Of a stretch of 64,000 nucleotides of DNA, positions 1-8,314 are shown piece by piece. The notes beneath the pieces are model-generated. The model worked only from the letters and a program-made list of their open reading frames with translations. It searched no databases and was not told the origin of the DNA. How positions within the stretch are numbered: position 1 is the first letter of the stretch; each line of letters begins with the position of its first letter. A program made the position numbers and the translations under genes. Source of the stretch: Betaproteobacteria bacterium (GTDB lineage: Bacteria > Pseudomonadota > Gammaproteobacteria > Burkholderiales > Burkholderiaceae_C); assembly GCA_013289985.1 (NCBI GenBank), contig JABCYW010000012.1, positions 1 through 64,000 of the forward strand, given 5' to 3'.

Positions 1-280
1 CCACGCTCTTGCGATGCGTGAAGATCGAATAGAACATGAAGCCGAACACGATGACGAAGATCAGCGTGCAGACGATCAGCATGCCGTAGTGCAGCGTCTT
101 GATCTGGTCGGCGACCTCGGTGACCGCCGGCTGGAAGTCGAGCCCGTTGACGCGGGGGCCGCCCGGAATGTCCGTCACGGACTTGTCACCGAAGGCCAGC
201 GCCGCGCCGGTGCCGATCATTGCGGAAATCGCCAGGGCGGCGCGCGTCGCGTTCGTCCCCAGCTTGCGAATCGTCATCAT
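1..280 (-). CDS. coxB: Cytochrome c oxidase subunit II, N-terminal part (truncated by window edge)
   Basis: Only the first 93 codons are present; the gene runs off the left edge. The product begins with a signal peptide of about 30 residues (hydrophobic stretch ALAISAMIGTGAALA), then QPAVTEVADQIKTLH and a transmembrane helix at about residues 66-86 ending in SIFTHRKS. That layout is the N-terminal hairpin of subunit II of aa3-type cytochrome c oxidase, which carries the CuA centre further on, outside this window. Two ATG codons are adjacent (278-280 and 275-277); I chose the first. The 208-bp leader holds an inverted repeat at 316-333. The family call rests on the TM1 region and signal peptide only. 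Confidence 0.8.
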   Translation of the reverse strand, partial: MMTIRKLGTNATRAALAISAMIGTGAALAFGDKSVTDIPGGPRVNGLDFQPAVTEVADQIKTLHYGMLIVCTLIFVIVFGFMFYSIFTHRKSV

Positions 281-315
281 TGTCGTCACGTAGTTCGATC
301 CTTCTTGTCGGGCCA

Positions 316-333
316 GGACCGCCAGCGCGGTCC
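316..333. repeat. Inverted repeat in the coxB leader
   Basis: GGACCGC, 4-nt loop CAGC, GCGGTCC: a perfect 7-bp stem between the bioC-like stop (489) and the coxB start (280). It has no T-run on either side, so a terminator role is not supported. It could be an RNA structure in the coxB leader. Confidence 0.35.
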
Positions 334-488
334 GGATCGGCTTGATCAGAGGTCGCGTGCAGCCCTTTTTGTGGAGGTCTGCACAGGAGAGGTGCACTTC
401 AGACACAAGACCCAATCGATTCTAGGGCCTGTTCATGCCAAAAAAGCGCCCCCTGGACTCAGCGTAAGCCCTGCCCCACGACGTGTTT

Positions 489-1424
489 CTATCGGGGCTG
501 ACGGCCTCGGCTCAGCATCGCCTTCATGTCGTCCAGGCCCACCTGGGTCTGTTCGGCGACCTTCGCGCGCGGCACCGGCTTGAACGCGTGGCCGTAGACG
601 ATCTCGAACTCGAGCACCACGCGCCCTTGCGCATCGGTCTTCGCGCCGAGCGCCGCCAGCAGCCGATCGCGCCAGCGCGGGGTGCGCAGGCCGGCGAAGC
701 GGGCGGCATCGGTGTTCATGCCCAGCGTGCGCAACTCGTCGAGCGCCGCCTGCGGGCTGCTCCAGGTCAGGCGCAGCGTCTCCTGGTCCATCACCGGATC
801 GGCGAAGCCGGCCTCCACCAGCATGTCGCCCAGGTCGTGCATGTCGGTCCAGGGCGCATACGGCGTGCCCCATCCCTGGGCGCGGTACAGGTCGCGCAGC
901 GTCACCAGCGTGCCGGGGCCCAGCGTCGTGAACATCAGGAAGCCGTCGACCACCAGGGCGCGTTGCCACTCGCGCATCAGCGCGGGCGCGTCGGGCGCCC
1001 AGTGCAGGCCCATGCTGGACCACACGAGCTGCGCCTGCCCCGGCGGCACCGCCGATTGCGCGATCGCGCGCGGCCCGCCGGCGCCCAGGCCCAGCCAGCG
1101 GCGCCAGGCGGGCGTGGCGACGGCCGCGGGCTCGAGCGCGACCGACCCGAGGCCCGGCGCGGACTCGGGCCGCAGGACGCCGGTGACCGTGGCCTTGGGA
1201 TAGGCCTGCGCCAGCAGCGCGGCACCACCGCCGAGCTCGCTCCACCAGTCGAACACGTGCTGCGGCACCAGCTTGACGATGGACAGCCGCTCGCCCAGGC
1301 GCCGCGCCACCTCGCCGTGCAGCCACGGCGGCGCCGGCCGGGCCGCGAGGCGGGCCCAGGCACGATCCAGCGCGCGCGGATCGAGGCGTTCCGGGCGGGA
1401 TTCGGTCGGGGCGGCGGCGGGCAT
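489..1424 (-). CDS. BioC-like SAM-dependent methyltransferase
   Basis: 311 residues. Landmarks match the malonyl-ACP O-methyltransferase (BioC) family: VWSSMGLHW (about 134-142), FTTLGPGTLVTLR (about 165-177) and DMHDLGDMLVEAGFADPVMDQE region (about 194-215). The glycine motif I that binds SAM is degenerate here (ELGGGAALLAQAYP, about 63-76), as often in betaproteobacterial versions. In the family the enzyme methylates malonyl-ACP to disguise it for pimelate (biotin) synthesis; whether this one still does so is inference. The reading frame stays open upstream, but the start at 1424 gives the family length. The start codon lies only 19 bp from the divergent comF start, leaving no room for a normal leader. 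Confidence 0.65.
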   Translation of the reverse strand: MPAAAPTESRPERLDPRALDRAWARLAARPAPPWLHGEVARRLGERLSIVKLVPQHVFDWWSELGGGAALLAQAYPKATVTGVLRPESAPGLGSVALEPAAVATPAWRRWLGLGAGGPRAIAQSAVPPGQAQLVWSSMGLHWAPDAPALMREWQRALVVDGFLMFTTLGPGTLVTLRDLYRAQGWGTPYAPWTDMHDLGDMLVEAGFADPVMDQETLRLTWSSPQAALDELRTLGMNTDAARFAGLRTPRWRDRLLAALGAKTDAQGRVVLEFEIVYGHAFKPVPRAKVAEQTQVGLDDMKAMLSRGRQPR

Positions 1425-1428
1425 GCGG

Positions 1429-1438
1429 CAGTATATTG
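1429..1438. promoter_or_regulatory. Possible overlapping divergent -10 elements between bioC-like gene and comF
   Basis: CAGTATATTG lies in the 19-bp gap between the two start codons. It reads TATATT on the plus strand (1432-1437) and TATACT on the minus strand (1435-1430). If either is a true -10, transcription would begin at or next to the start codon. No good -35 hexamer is visible. Confidence 0.3.
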
Positions 1439-1443
1439 AGCCG

Positions 1444-2244
1444 ATGACTTCGCGGCCCGACGCCTGCCCGATGGCCGCAGGCGATGCCGGGCCAAGCGAG
1501 ACGCGCTTGACGCGGGCCGCGATCGGCACCCGTGCCCTGCTCGCGCGCTGGCGGCGCCAGGCCGGCGGGCGCTGCCTGGTGTGCCGCGGCTGGTGCGTCG
1601 ATGGCCTGTGCGCGTTCTGCGCGGCGCGCTTCATCCCTGCGCGCGACCGCTGCGACGGCTGCGCCCTGCCCCTGGCGCACGCGCCGGGCCTGGCCGGCGA
1701 GCCGCGCTGCCTGCGCTGCCGCCTCGCGCCGCCGGTGTGGTCGCGCGTCGTCACCGGCCTCGACTACGGCTACCCGTGGGATCGGCCCATCGCCGACCTG
1801 AAATTCCACCAGCGCCTCGACCGGGTCGCGGTGCTGCTGCGGCCGCTGCTGGCGCAGCTGGACGACGCGCGGGGCAGCGGCCTGCGCCTGGTGGCCGTAC
1901 CGGTGTCGCGCGAACGGCTGCGCGAGCGAGGCTACAACCAGTCGTGGGAACTGGCGCGCCGGCTCGCGCGCGCCCTCGCGCTGCCCGCGCGCGCCGACGC
2001 GCTGTTCCGCGTGCGCGACACAGGCCACCAGCTGGCCCTGCACCGCACCGAGCGCGCGCGCAACCTGCAGGGCGCGTTCGTCGTCTCGCCGCGCCACGCG
2101 GCCTGGGTGCGCGGCGCGCGCATCGCGCTGGTGGACGACGTGCTCACCACGGGCGCCACCGCGCACGCGGCCACGCGCACGCTGCGCGCCGCGGGGGCGC
2201 GCGACGTGCAGGTGTGGGTGGTGGCGCGCACGCCCGATACGTGA
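1444..2244 (+). CDS. comF: ComF family phosphoribosyltransferase-like protein
   Basis: 266 residues from the ATG at 1444. The N-terminal zinc-finger region has paired cysteines (C44/C47, C51, C56/C59, C70/C73, C89/C92), followed by a type I phosphoribosyltransferase domain with ERGYNQS (161-167) and the PRPP-loop segment ALVDDVLTTGAT (about 228-239). ComF proteins are needed for uptake of single-stranded DNA in naturally competent bacteria and are related to amidophosphoribosyltransferases such as GntX. The frame is open upstream, but that part overlaps the divergent bioC-like gene and is not family sequence. trmL follows after 10 bp and is probably co-transcribed. Confidence 0.85.
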   Translation: MTSRPDACPMAAGDAGPSETRLTRAAIGTRALLARWRRQAGGRCLVCRGWCVDGLCAFCAARFIPARDRCDGCALPLAHAPGLAGEPRCLRCRLAPPVWSRVVTGLDYGYPWDRPIADLKFHQRLDRVAVLLRPLLAQLDDARGSGLRLVAVPVSRERLRERGYNQSWELARRLARALALPARADALFRVRDTGHQLALHRTERARNLQGAFVVSPRHAAWVRGARIALVDDVLTTGATAHAATRTLRAAGARDVQVWVVARTPDT

Positions 2245-2254
2245 CAATTCGCGA

Positions 2255-2719
2255 ATGTTTCGAATCGTCCTCGTCCACCCGGAGATCCCGCCCAACACCG
2301 GCAACGTGATCCGCCTCGCGGCCAACACCGGCTGCGAGCTGCACCTGATCGAGCCGCTCGGCTTCTCGATGGAGGACAAGCTGCTGCGCCGCGCCGGCCT
2401 CGATTACCACGAGTTCGCCGACGTGCGCCGCCATGCGCGCTGGGAGGACTACGCGGCCACGGTCGACGCCTCGCGCTGCTTCGCGTTCTCCACGCGCGGC
2501 ACCGGCACGCTGGCCAGCGTGGACTGGCGCCCGGGCGACAGCCTGGTCTTCGGCAGCGAGTCGGCCGGCCTGCCGTCGGCGCTGCGCGCGTCGTTTCCGC
2601 CTGAACGCCTGGTTCGCCTTCCGCTGCTGCCGAGGCAGCGCAGCCTGAACCTCAGCAATGCCGTGGCGGTGGCGGTGTTCGAGGCGTGGCGCGTGAATGG
2701 CTACGCCGGCGGGGCCTAG
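2255..2719 (+). CDS. trmL: tRNA (cytidine(34)-2'-O)-methyltransferase
   Basis: 154 residues, the family's normal length. It is a small SPOUT (trefoil-knot) methyltransferase: an N-terminal block with [19 protein letters not shown], a central FGSESAGLP and a C-terminal [19 protein letters not shown] knot motif. TrmL methylates the ribose of the wobble base in tRNA-Leu isoacceptors in the cytoplasm. Its stop codon (2717-2719) overlaps the stop codon of the convergent gpsA by 3 bp, so no terminator separates them. Confidence 0.93.
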   Translation: MFRIVLVHPEIPPNTGNVIRLAANTGCELHLIEPLGFSMEDKLLRRAGLDYHEFADVRRHARWEDYAATVDASRCFAFSTRGTGTLASVDWRPGDSLVFGSESAGLPSALRASFPPERLVRLPLLPRQRSLNLSNAVAVAVFEAWRVNGYAGGA

Positions 2720-3699
2720 ATTCCCTCGCCGCGCGAATCGCGCCGCATCAGCGACGCCACCGCGTCGCGCGCGGCGATGCGGCGGTGGATCACGGCGGAG
2801 ACCATGTCCGCGATGGGCGTCGCCACGCCGTGGTCGTGCGCGATGCGCGTGACCGTCTCGGCGCAGTAGACGCCCTCGGCCACGTGCCCCAGGCGCTCGA
2901 GGATGCCGCCGAGCGACAGCCCCTGCGCCAGCAGCAGGCCCACCTTGCGGTTGCGCGACAGGTCGCCGGTGGCGGTGAGCACCAGGTCGCCCAGGCCGGA
3001 CAGGCCCATGAACGTGTCGGGCTGCGCGCCGAGCGCCACGCCCAGGCGCGTCATCTCGGCCAGGCCGCGCGTGATCAGCGCGGCGCGCGCGTTCAGGCCC
3101 AGGTTGAGCCCGTCGGCGATGCCGGTGGCGATCGCGAGCACGTTCTTGACGGCGCCGCCCACCTCCACGCCCACCACGTCGGCGGAACGGTAGATGCGGA
3201 TCGATTCGCCGTGCAGCGCGTCGACCGCCAGGTCGCACAGCGCGGCGTCGGCGCTGGCCGCGACCAGCGCCGTCGGGCTGCCGCCGGCCACTTCCTGCGC
3301 GAAGCTGGGGCCCGACAGCACGCCCACCGAGGCGTGCGGCAGCACGCTGGCCGCGATCTGGTGGCCCAGCGCGCCCGTGGCCGACTCGAAGCCCTTGCAC
3401 AGCCAGAACACGCAGGCGTCGTCCGGCAGGGCCGCCAGGCGCTCGCGCAGCGAGGCCATGGGCGTGGCCACGATGATGAGTCCGCGTTCGGCGTGCGCGA
3501 GCGCGGCCGCGTGGTCGGACGTGACCGCGAGCTGGTCGGGCCACGCGGCGTGCGGCAGGTAGCGCTCGTTGCGCCGGTCCACCGCCATCTGCCGGGCTTG
3601 CGCGGCATCGCGCGCCCACAGCAGCACGCGATGGCGCCGCGCCGCGGCGATCGCGATCGCGGTGCCCCAGGCGCCGGCGCCGATGACCGAGATGCGCAT
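2716..3699 (-). CDS. gpsA: NAD(P)-dependent glycerol-3-phosphate dehydrogenase
   Basis: 327 residues. It reduces dihydroxyacetone phosphate to sn-glycerol-3-phosphate, the backbone for phospholipids. The Rossmann glycine motif is at the N-terminus ([12 protein letters not shown], about 5-16), and the catalytic-lysine block [14 protein letters not shown] is at about 177-190. It is the last gene of the rhodanese-grxC-secB-gpsA operon, 27 bp after secB, an arrangement widely kept in Betaproteobacteria. Convergent with trmL. Confidence 0.95.
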   Translation of the reverse strand: MRISVIGAGAWGTAIAIAAARRHRVLLWARDAAQARQMAVDRRNERYLPHAAWPDQLAVTSDHAAALAHAERGLIIVATPMASLRERLAALPDDACVFWLCKGFESATGALGHQIAASVLPHASVGVLSGPSFAQEVAGGSPTALVAASADAALCDLAVDALHGESIRIYRSADVVGVEVGGAVKNVLAIATGIADGLNLGLNARAALITRGLAEMTRLGVALGAQPDTFMGLSGLGDLVLTATGDLSRNRKVGLLLAQGLSLGGILERLGHVAEGVYCAETVTRIAHDHGVATPIADMVSAVIHRRIAARDAVASLMRRDSRGEGI

Positions 3700-3726
3700 C
3701 AGGCGGACCTCAGGTGCGGGCCGGCC

Positions 3727-4194
3727 TTAGTTGGGCGCGCCGTTGGCCGAGGCGGTCTGCGCCAGCTGCGCCTGCTGCTGCGCCTCGAACATGGCCTGGA
3801 AGTTGACCTCGGCCAGCAGGATCGGCGGGAAGCCGGCGCGCGTGCACACGTCGGAGACGATCGCGCGCAGGTACGGGTAGAGCATCTGCGGGCAGACGAC
3901 GCCCAGGATGCCCTGCTGCTGGTCGGCGGGCACGTTGCGGATCTCGAAGATGCCGGCCTGCTTGGCTTCCACCAGGAACAGCACCTTGTCGCCCACCTTG
4001 GTGGTGACCGTGCCGGTGACCGTGACCTCGAACAGGCCCGGACCGATCGCCTCGCCGGCCATGCCCAGCTGGATGTCGACCTGCGGCTGCGTCTGCTCCA
4101 GCAGCGCCTGCGGCGAGTTCGGTTGCTCGAGCGACAGATCCTTCAGGTAGATGCGCTGGATCTGGAAAACGGGGGATTGGTCTTGTTCAGCCAT
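3727..4194 (-). CDS. secB: Protein-export chaperone SecB
   Basis: 155 residues from [21 protein letters not shown], the standard SecB opening. SecB is a cytosolic tetramer that keeps preproteins unfolded and hands them to SecA. The conserved segments [10 protein letters not shown] and [17 protein letters not shown] are present, as is the C-terminal [12 protein letters not shown]. An in-frame ATG ten codons upstream (4224) gives a non-family extension and was rejected. The C-terminal tail is rich in Gln and Ala. Middle gene of the rhodanese-grxC-secB-gpsA operon. Confidence 0.95.
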   Translation of the reverse strand: MAEQDQSPVFQIQRIYLKDLSLEQPNSPQALLEQTQPQVDIQLGMAGEAIGPGLFEVTVTGTVTTKVGDKVLFLVEAKQAGIFEIRNVPADQQQGILGVVCPQMLYPYLRAIVSDVCTRAGFPPILLAEVNFQAMFEAQQQAQLAQTASANGAPN

Positions 4195-4292
4195 GGGGTG
4201 TCTCGAATAAAACGAAGCCCGCAAACCGGGACGGTGCGGGCTGCATCCAGCATTATGTCGCAGGCGATGCGCCCGCCGTGACGGGTTATTCC

Positions 4293-4550
4293 TCAGCCGT
4301 TGAGCAGGGGAACGAGCCCGCCCTTCTGGTCGAGCGCGATCAGGTCGTCGCAGCCGCCCACCCAGGTCTCGCCGATGAAGATCTGCGGCACCGTGCGCCG
4401 GCCCGTCCGGGCGATCATCGCGTCGCGCTGCGACGGATTCAGGTCGACTCGGATCTCCTCGATGGCATCGACGCCGCGCTGCTTGAGCAGCTGCTTGGCG
4501 CGGATGCAGTACGGGCAGACCTGCGTGGTGAACATGCGAACCGGATTCAT
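4293..4550 (-). CDS. grxC: Glutaredoxin 3
   Basis: 85 residues with the dithiol active site CPYC (C12/C15), the cis-proline loop TVPQIFI and the GG motif [10 protein letters not shown] that binds glutathione. It reduces protein disulfides and can supply electrons to ribonucleotide reductase or arsenate reductase (arsC is encoded at 60 kb). An alternative start 13 codons upstream (4589) adds a non-conserved leader. It lies between the rhodanese gene and secB in the same operon. Confidence 0.93.
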   Translation of the reverse strand: MNPVRMFTTQVCPYCIRAKQLLKQRGVDAIEEIRVDLNPSQRDAMIARTGRRTVPQIFIGETWVGGCDDLIALDQKGGLVPLLNG

Positions 4551-4665
4551 GCGGGAAGCGCCGCGTGGCGCGGCGTCGAGCTGGGACATGCCCGATTTTC
4601 GTGCAGCCCGTTCAACCTTGCCTGGCCAGGGTGACCCCGCCATGCCGGGCAGCGTGACGGATGCC

Positions 4666-5088
4666 TCAGGTCGGCGCCGCGGCGGTCTCGACCGGCAGGT
4701 TCGCCGTCTTCCAGGCCGCCAGGCCGCCGGCCAGCACCACGGCCTTGGCATAGCCCTTGGCCTCCAGCGCCTTGGCCGCCTTGGCGGCGCGCTTGCCGGT
4801 GGCGCACACCAGCACGACCGGCAGCGACTTGTTCTTGGGCAGTTCCGGCGCCACCTCGAGGCGGCCGATGGGGATGTTGCGCGAGCCCACGATGTGGCCC
4901 GCCGCGTACTCGCCCGGCTCGCTCACGTCGATCACGCTGGCCTTCTCGCGGTTCATCAGGCGTACCACCTCGGCCGGCACGACGCCGCCGCTGCGCGCGC
5001 CGGTGAGCGTCGGCCACAGCAGCAGGCCGCCGGCGACGAGGGCGGCCAGGACGAGGATCCAGACGATGGGGTCGGTGAAGAAGGACAA
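4666..5088 (-). CDS. Membrane-anchored rhodanese-domain protein
   Basis: 140 residues: one N-terminal transmembrane helix (about 8-26), then a single rhodanese domain (about 38-132) with the active-site loop CATGKR, Cys95. Rhodaneses carry sulfane sulfur on this cysteine; the physiological acceptor is unknown. Family members occupy this position upstream of grxC and secB in many Betaproteobacteria. The downstream gap of 115 bp to grxC holds no obvious terminator, so an operon is likely. Confidence 0.85.
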   Translation of the reverse strand: MSFFTDPIVWILVLAALVAGGLLLWPTLTGARSGGVVPAEVVRLMNREKASVIDVSEPGEYAAGHIVGSRNIPIGRLEVAPELPKNKSLPVVLVCATGKRAAKAAKALEAKGYAKAVVLAGGLAAWKTANLPVETAAAPT

Positions 5089-5119
5089 GGCGGGCGTTTC
5101 GAGACGGATGGAGACATTG

Positions 5120-5125
5120 ATTATA
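5120..5125 (-). promoter_or_regulatory. Candidate -10 box of the rhodanese-grxC-secB-gpsA operon
   Basis: TATAAT on the minus strand, 32 bp upstream of the rhodanese start codon. No convincing -35 hexamer at the right distance. Confidence 0.4.
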
Positions 5126-5232
5126 GGAAGCTCGCCGCCCGCGGCCCAGCACCCCTTGCGCGGCGTGGCCGGACACCGCGGGCGGCAACCCCGGCTTGCC
5201 GCGTCGCGTGGCCTCGCGCCGGCCCGGCCGCA

Positions 5233-5238
5233 TAGAAT
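5233..5238 (+). promoter_or_regulatory. Candidate -10 box of gpmA
   Basis: TAGAAT, ending 53 bp before the gpmA start codon, in the divergent region shared with the rhodanese operon. The -35 is not recognisable. Confidence 0.3.
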
Positions 5239-5291
5239 TTGCGCTCCCTCCGATCCTCCCGAAGGCGCCGCACGGCGCGAGGCCCCCGACC

Positions 5292-6038
5292 ATGTACAAG
5301 CTCGTCCTGATCCGCCACGGCGAATCCACCTGGAACCTCGAGAACCGCTTCACCGGCTGGACCGACGTCGAGCTCACCGCCACCGGCGTCGCGCAGGCGC
5401 GCACCGCGGGCGAGCTGCTGAAGGAAGCCGGCTACGAGTTCGACGTGGCCTACACCTCGGTGCTCAAGCGCGCCATCTGGACGCTGTGGCACTGCCTGGA
5501 CACGATGGAGCGCACCTGGCTGCCGGTCAAGCTGGACTGGCGCCTGAACGAGCGCCACTACGGCGGCCTGCAGGGGCTGAACAAGGCCGACATGGCCAGG
5601 CAGTACGGCGACGAGCAGGTGCTGATCTGGCGCCGCAGCTACGACACGCCGCCGCCGGCCCTCGAGGCCGACGACCCGCGCGGCCAGCGCCACGACCCGC
5701 GCTATGCCAGGCTGGACCCCGACCAGATCCCGCTCACAGAGTGCCTGAAGGACACCGTGGCGCGCGTGCTGCCGTGCTGGAACGAGGTGCTGGCGCCGGC
5801 GATCAGGTCGGGCCAGCGCATCGTCGTGGCCGCCCACGGCAACTCGATCCGCGCGCTGGTGAAGTACCTCGACAACATCGGCGACGCCGACATCGTGGGC
5901 GTCAACATCCCCAACGGCATCCCGCTCGTGTATGAACTCGACGCCGACCTGAAGCCGATCAAGAGCTACTACCTGGGCGACGCCGAAGCCGCCGCCAAGG
6001 CCGCTGCCGCAGTGGCGGCGCAGGGCAAGAAGGCCTGA
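5292..6038 (+). CDS. gpmA: 2,3-bisphosphoglycerate-dependent phosphoglycerate mutase
   Basis: 248 residues. It interconverts 3- and 2-phosphoglycerate in glycolysis and gluconeogenesis through a phosphohistidine. The catalytic RHGES motif is at residues 8-12 (His9), followed by [13 protein letters not shown], the [13 protein letters not shown] block and the second histidine in [16 protein letters not shown]. The C-terminus is Ala/Lys rich. The start at 5292 is the family start; the open frame before it is not conserved. Convergent with the LysR gene, with 10 bp between the two stop codons. Confidence 0.95.
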   Translation: MYKLVLIRHGESTWNLENRFTGWTDVELTATGVAQARTAGELLKEAGYEFDVAYTSVLKRAIWTLWHCLDTMERTWLPVKLDWRLNERHYGGLQGLNKADMARQYGDEQVLIWRRSYDTPPPALEADDPRGQRHDPRYARLDPDQIPLTECLKDTVARVLPCWNEVLAPAIRSGQRIVVAAHGNSIRALVKYLDNIGDADIVGVNIPNGIPLVYELDADLKPIKSYYLGDAEAAAKAAAAVAAQGKKA

Positions 6039-6048
6039 AGCGCGGCGG

Positions 6049-6942
6049 TCAATCCGCGCCCGCCATCGCGCTCACCCGCCTGACGAACGCCAGCACCCGC
6101 TCCGACGCCTCGTCCGCGCGCGTGGCCGCCGACATCACCAACACCGCGCCCTCGCCCTCCAGCGGCACGTAGTGCACGCCTTCGATGCGCACGGCCTCCA
6201 GCGGCGCGGGCAGCACCGCGATGCCCAGCCCGGCCGCCACGAGGCCGATCTGCGTGGTGGCCTCGCGGGCCTCCTGCGCGATGCGCGGCTCGAAGCCGGC
6301 CTGCGCGCACAGGCGCTTGAGCAGCGGGCCGGTGCCGGTGCCCGCGTCGCCGGGAAAGCCGATGAAGGCCTCGTCGCGGCAGTCGGCGATGGGCACCGAG
6401 CGGCGGCGCGCGAAGCGGTGACCGGCCGGCACCACCAGGCGCAGCGGATCGCGGCGCAGCAGCTGCAGGCGGATGCCCTCGGGCGCGCGCTCGTTGTAGC
6501 GCACCAGGCCGACGTCCAGCTCGCCCGCGCGCAAGGCCTCGAACTGCAGCGCCGAGTGCATCTCGCGCAGGTGCAGCGCCACGTCGGCATGGGTGCGGCG
6601 CCAGTCGGCCACGACGTCGCGCAGCACCTTGGTGAGCGGCAGCGTGGACGAGAAGCCGATGCGCAGCTGCCCCACCTCGCCGCGCGCGACGCGCTGCAGC
6701 TCCTGCGGCAACGCCTGCGCGGCCGCGAGCAGCTCGCGAGCGCGCACCAGCAGCGCGTGGCCGGCGTCGGTCAGCGCCACGGAGCGCCGCGTGCGCTCGA
6801 ACAGCCGCACGCCCAGCTCGCCCTCCAGCGCGCGGATCTGCTGGCTCAGCGGCGGCTGCGCGATGTGCAGTCGCTCGGCCGCGCGCGTGAAGTGCAGCTC
6901 CTCGGCGACGGCGACGAAATAGCGCAGGTGGCGCAGCTCCAT
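6049..6942 (-). CDS. LysR-type transcriptional regulator
   Basis: 297 residues. The N-terminal winged HTH (MELRHLRYFVAVAEELHFTRAAERLHIAQPPLSQQIRALEG region, residues 1-60) is followed by a periplasmic-binding-like effector domain (about 90-290). The HTH most resembles the BenM/CatM-like branch, but the effector cannot be read from sequence. I chose the ATG at 6942: the alternative at 6954 would put the first codons inside the palindrome described at 6941-6963. It is divergent from the MFS transporter gene, its likely target. Confidence 0.88.
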   Translation of the reverse strand: MELRHLRYFVAVAEELHFTRAAERLHIAQPPLSQQIRALEGELGVRLFERTRRSVALTDAGHALLVRARELLAAAQALPQELQRVARGEVGQLRIGFSSTLPLTKVLRDVVADWRRTHADVALHLREMHSALQFEALRAGELDVGLVRYNERAPEGIRLQLLRRDPLRLVVPAGHRFARRRSVPIADCRDEAFIGFPGDAGTGTGPLLKRLCAQAGFEPRIAQEAREATTQIGLVAAGLGIAVLPAPLEAVRIEGVHYVPLEGEGAVLVMSAATRADEASERVLAFVRRVSAMAGAD

Positions 6943-6963
6943 TGAGTCTTTCAACGTCTCAAT
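6941..6963. promoter_or_regulatory. LysR-type operator (ATTGAG-N11-CTCAAT)
   Basis: A perfect 6-bp inverted repeat with an 11-bp centre, fitting the T-N11-A rule for LysR-type regulators. It overlaps the regulator's own start codon and lies 54 bp upstream of the MFS gene. A second AT-rich element (CAATCATATATTG, 6971-6983) is nearby and may contain a -10. Confidence 0.55.
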
Positions 6964-7016
6964 ACCTGGACAATCATATATTGGACTGACTAAGCGTGGC
7001 TGCCTACGATGGCGCC

Positions 7017-8312
7017 ATGTCCGCTACGCCTGCCAGCCTGGGTTTGCCCGCCGCCATCGCGCCGCGGGCGGATGCCGAGCCGCTGCCGCCGCCCATCGCC
7101 CCCGGCAGCGCCGCCCACCGCGCGGCGCGCTGGGCGCTGTTCGTGGGCGGCTTCGCCACCTTCGGCATGTTCTACGGGCCGCAGCCGCTGCTACCGCTGT
7201 TCGGCAGCGCGTTCGCGCTCGACGCCGCGCAGGCGAGCGGCGTGCTGTCGGCCACGGCCGGCGCGATGGCGCTGGGCCTGATCCCGGCCGGCTTCCTGGC
7301 GCAGCGCTACGGCCCCAAGCCGGTGATGCTCGCCGCCATCGTGCTGGGCGCGCTGTTCAGCCTGCTGTGCGCGGTCGCGCCGAGCTACGGCGCGTTGATC
7401 GCTCTTCGCGCGTTGCTGGGACTGAGCCTGGCCGGGCTGCCGGCGGTGTCGTCCGCGTGGCTCGCCGAGGAGGTGGATCCGCGCGCGTTGGGCCAGTCGG
7501 TGGGCCTGATCATCGCGGGCAACGCGGCGGGCGGCATGTCCAGCCGGCTCGTCTGCGGCCTGCTGGCCGACCACGCCGGCTGGCGCGGCGCATTCGCGGG
7601 GCTGGGCGTGCTGGGCGCGGTCGCCGCGTTCGAGTTCTGGCGCAGCCTGCCGCCGTCGCGCCGGCATCGCCCGCGCCCGCTGCATCCGCGCCACGCGCTG
7701 GCCGACCTGCGCGCCGTGGCGAGCGAGCGCGGTCTCAAGCCGCTGTTCGCGCTGGCGCTGCTGCTGATGGGCAGCTTCGTGAGCTTCTACAACTACCTCG
7801 GCTTCCGCCTGGTGCAGGCGCCGTTCGCCCTGTCGCACGCCACCATCGGCGCGGTGTTCCTGCTGTACGTGGTGGGCATGTTCTCGTCGCCGTGGGCCGG
7901 CCGGCAGGCCGATCGCCAGGGCTCGTCGCGCGTGCTGGCTGCCATGCTGGCCCTGTGCGCCGTCGGCCTCGCGCTGACGCTGTCCAACGCGCTGACGATG
8001 ATCATCGTCGGCGTCGCGCTGTTCACCTTCGGCTTCTTCGCCGCGCACTCGGTGGCCAGCAGCTGGGTGGGCCGGCTGGCGCAGCGCTCCAAGGCGCTGG
8101 CCTCGGCCGCCTACCTCACCGCCTACTACCTGGGCGCGAGCTCGATGGGCTGGTTGGGAGGCCACGCCTGGCAGGCCGGCGCGTGGGTGGGCGTGCTCGC
8201 GTTCCTCGGGCTGCTGTGGCTGGGCGCCGTGGCCATCGCCGCGCGCATGGCGCGTCTGCCGGCGCCGCCCCGCACGCCCGCGCGCGAGATCGATGCCCCC
8301 AGCCGGTTCTAG
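7017..8312 (+). CDS. Major facilitator superfamily transporter (YnfM-like)
   Basis: 431 residues with about 12 hydrophobic helices starting near residue 35 and a central loop near residues 215-240 (SRRHRPRPLHPRHALADL). The opening FVGGFATFGMFYGPQPLLPLF and MALGLIPAGFLAQRYGPKPVM resemble the YnfM/arabinose-efflux group of drug/sugar exporters. The substrate is unknown. An upstream GTG (6996) adds seven residues; the ATG at 7017 fits better. Divergent from, and probably controlled by, the LysR regulator. Confidence 0.85.
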   Translation: MSATPASLGLPAAIAPRADAEPLPPPIAPGSAAHRAARWALFVGGFATFGMFYGPQPLLPLFGSAFALDAAQASGVLSATAGAMALGLIPAGFLAQRYGPKPVMLAAIVLGALFSLLCAVAPSYGALIALRALLGLSLAGLPAVSSAWLAEEVDPRALGQSVGLIIAGNAAGGMSSRLVCGLLADHAGWRGAFAGLGVLGAVAAFEFWRSLPPSRRHRPRPLHPRHALADLRAVASERGLKPLFALALLLMGSFVSFYNYLGFRLVQAPFALSHATIGAVFLLYVVGMFSSPWAGRQADRQGSSRVLAAMLALCAVGLALTLSNALTMIIVGVALFTFGFFAAHSVASSWVGRLAQRSKALASAAYLTAYYLGASSMGWLGGHAWQAGAWVGVLAFLGLLWLGAVAIAARMARLPAPPRTPAREIDAPSRF

Positions 8313-8314
8313 CG

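Noticed and set aside
4550-4751. Extended glutaredoxin start at 4751 or 4589
   Set aside because: The added N-terminal residues are not conserved and glutaredoxin 3 begins immediately before the CPYC region.
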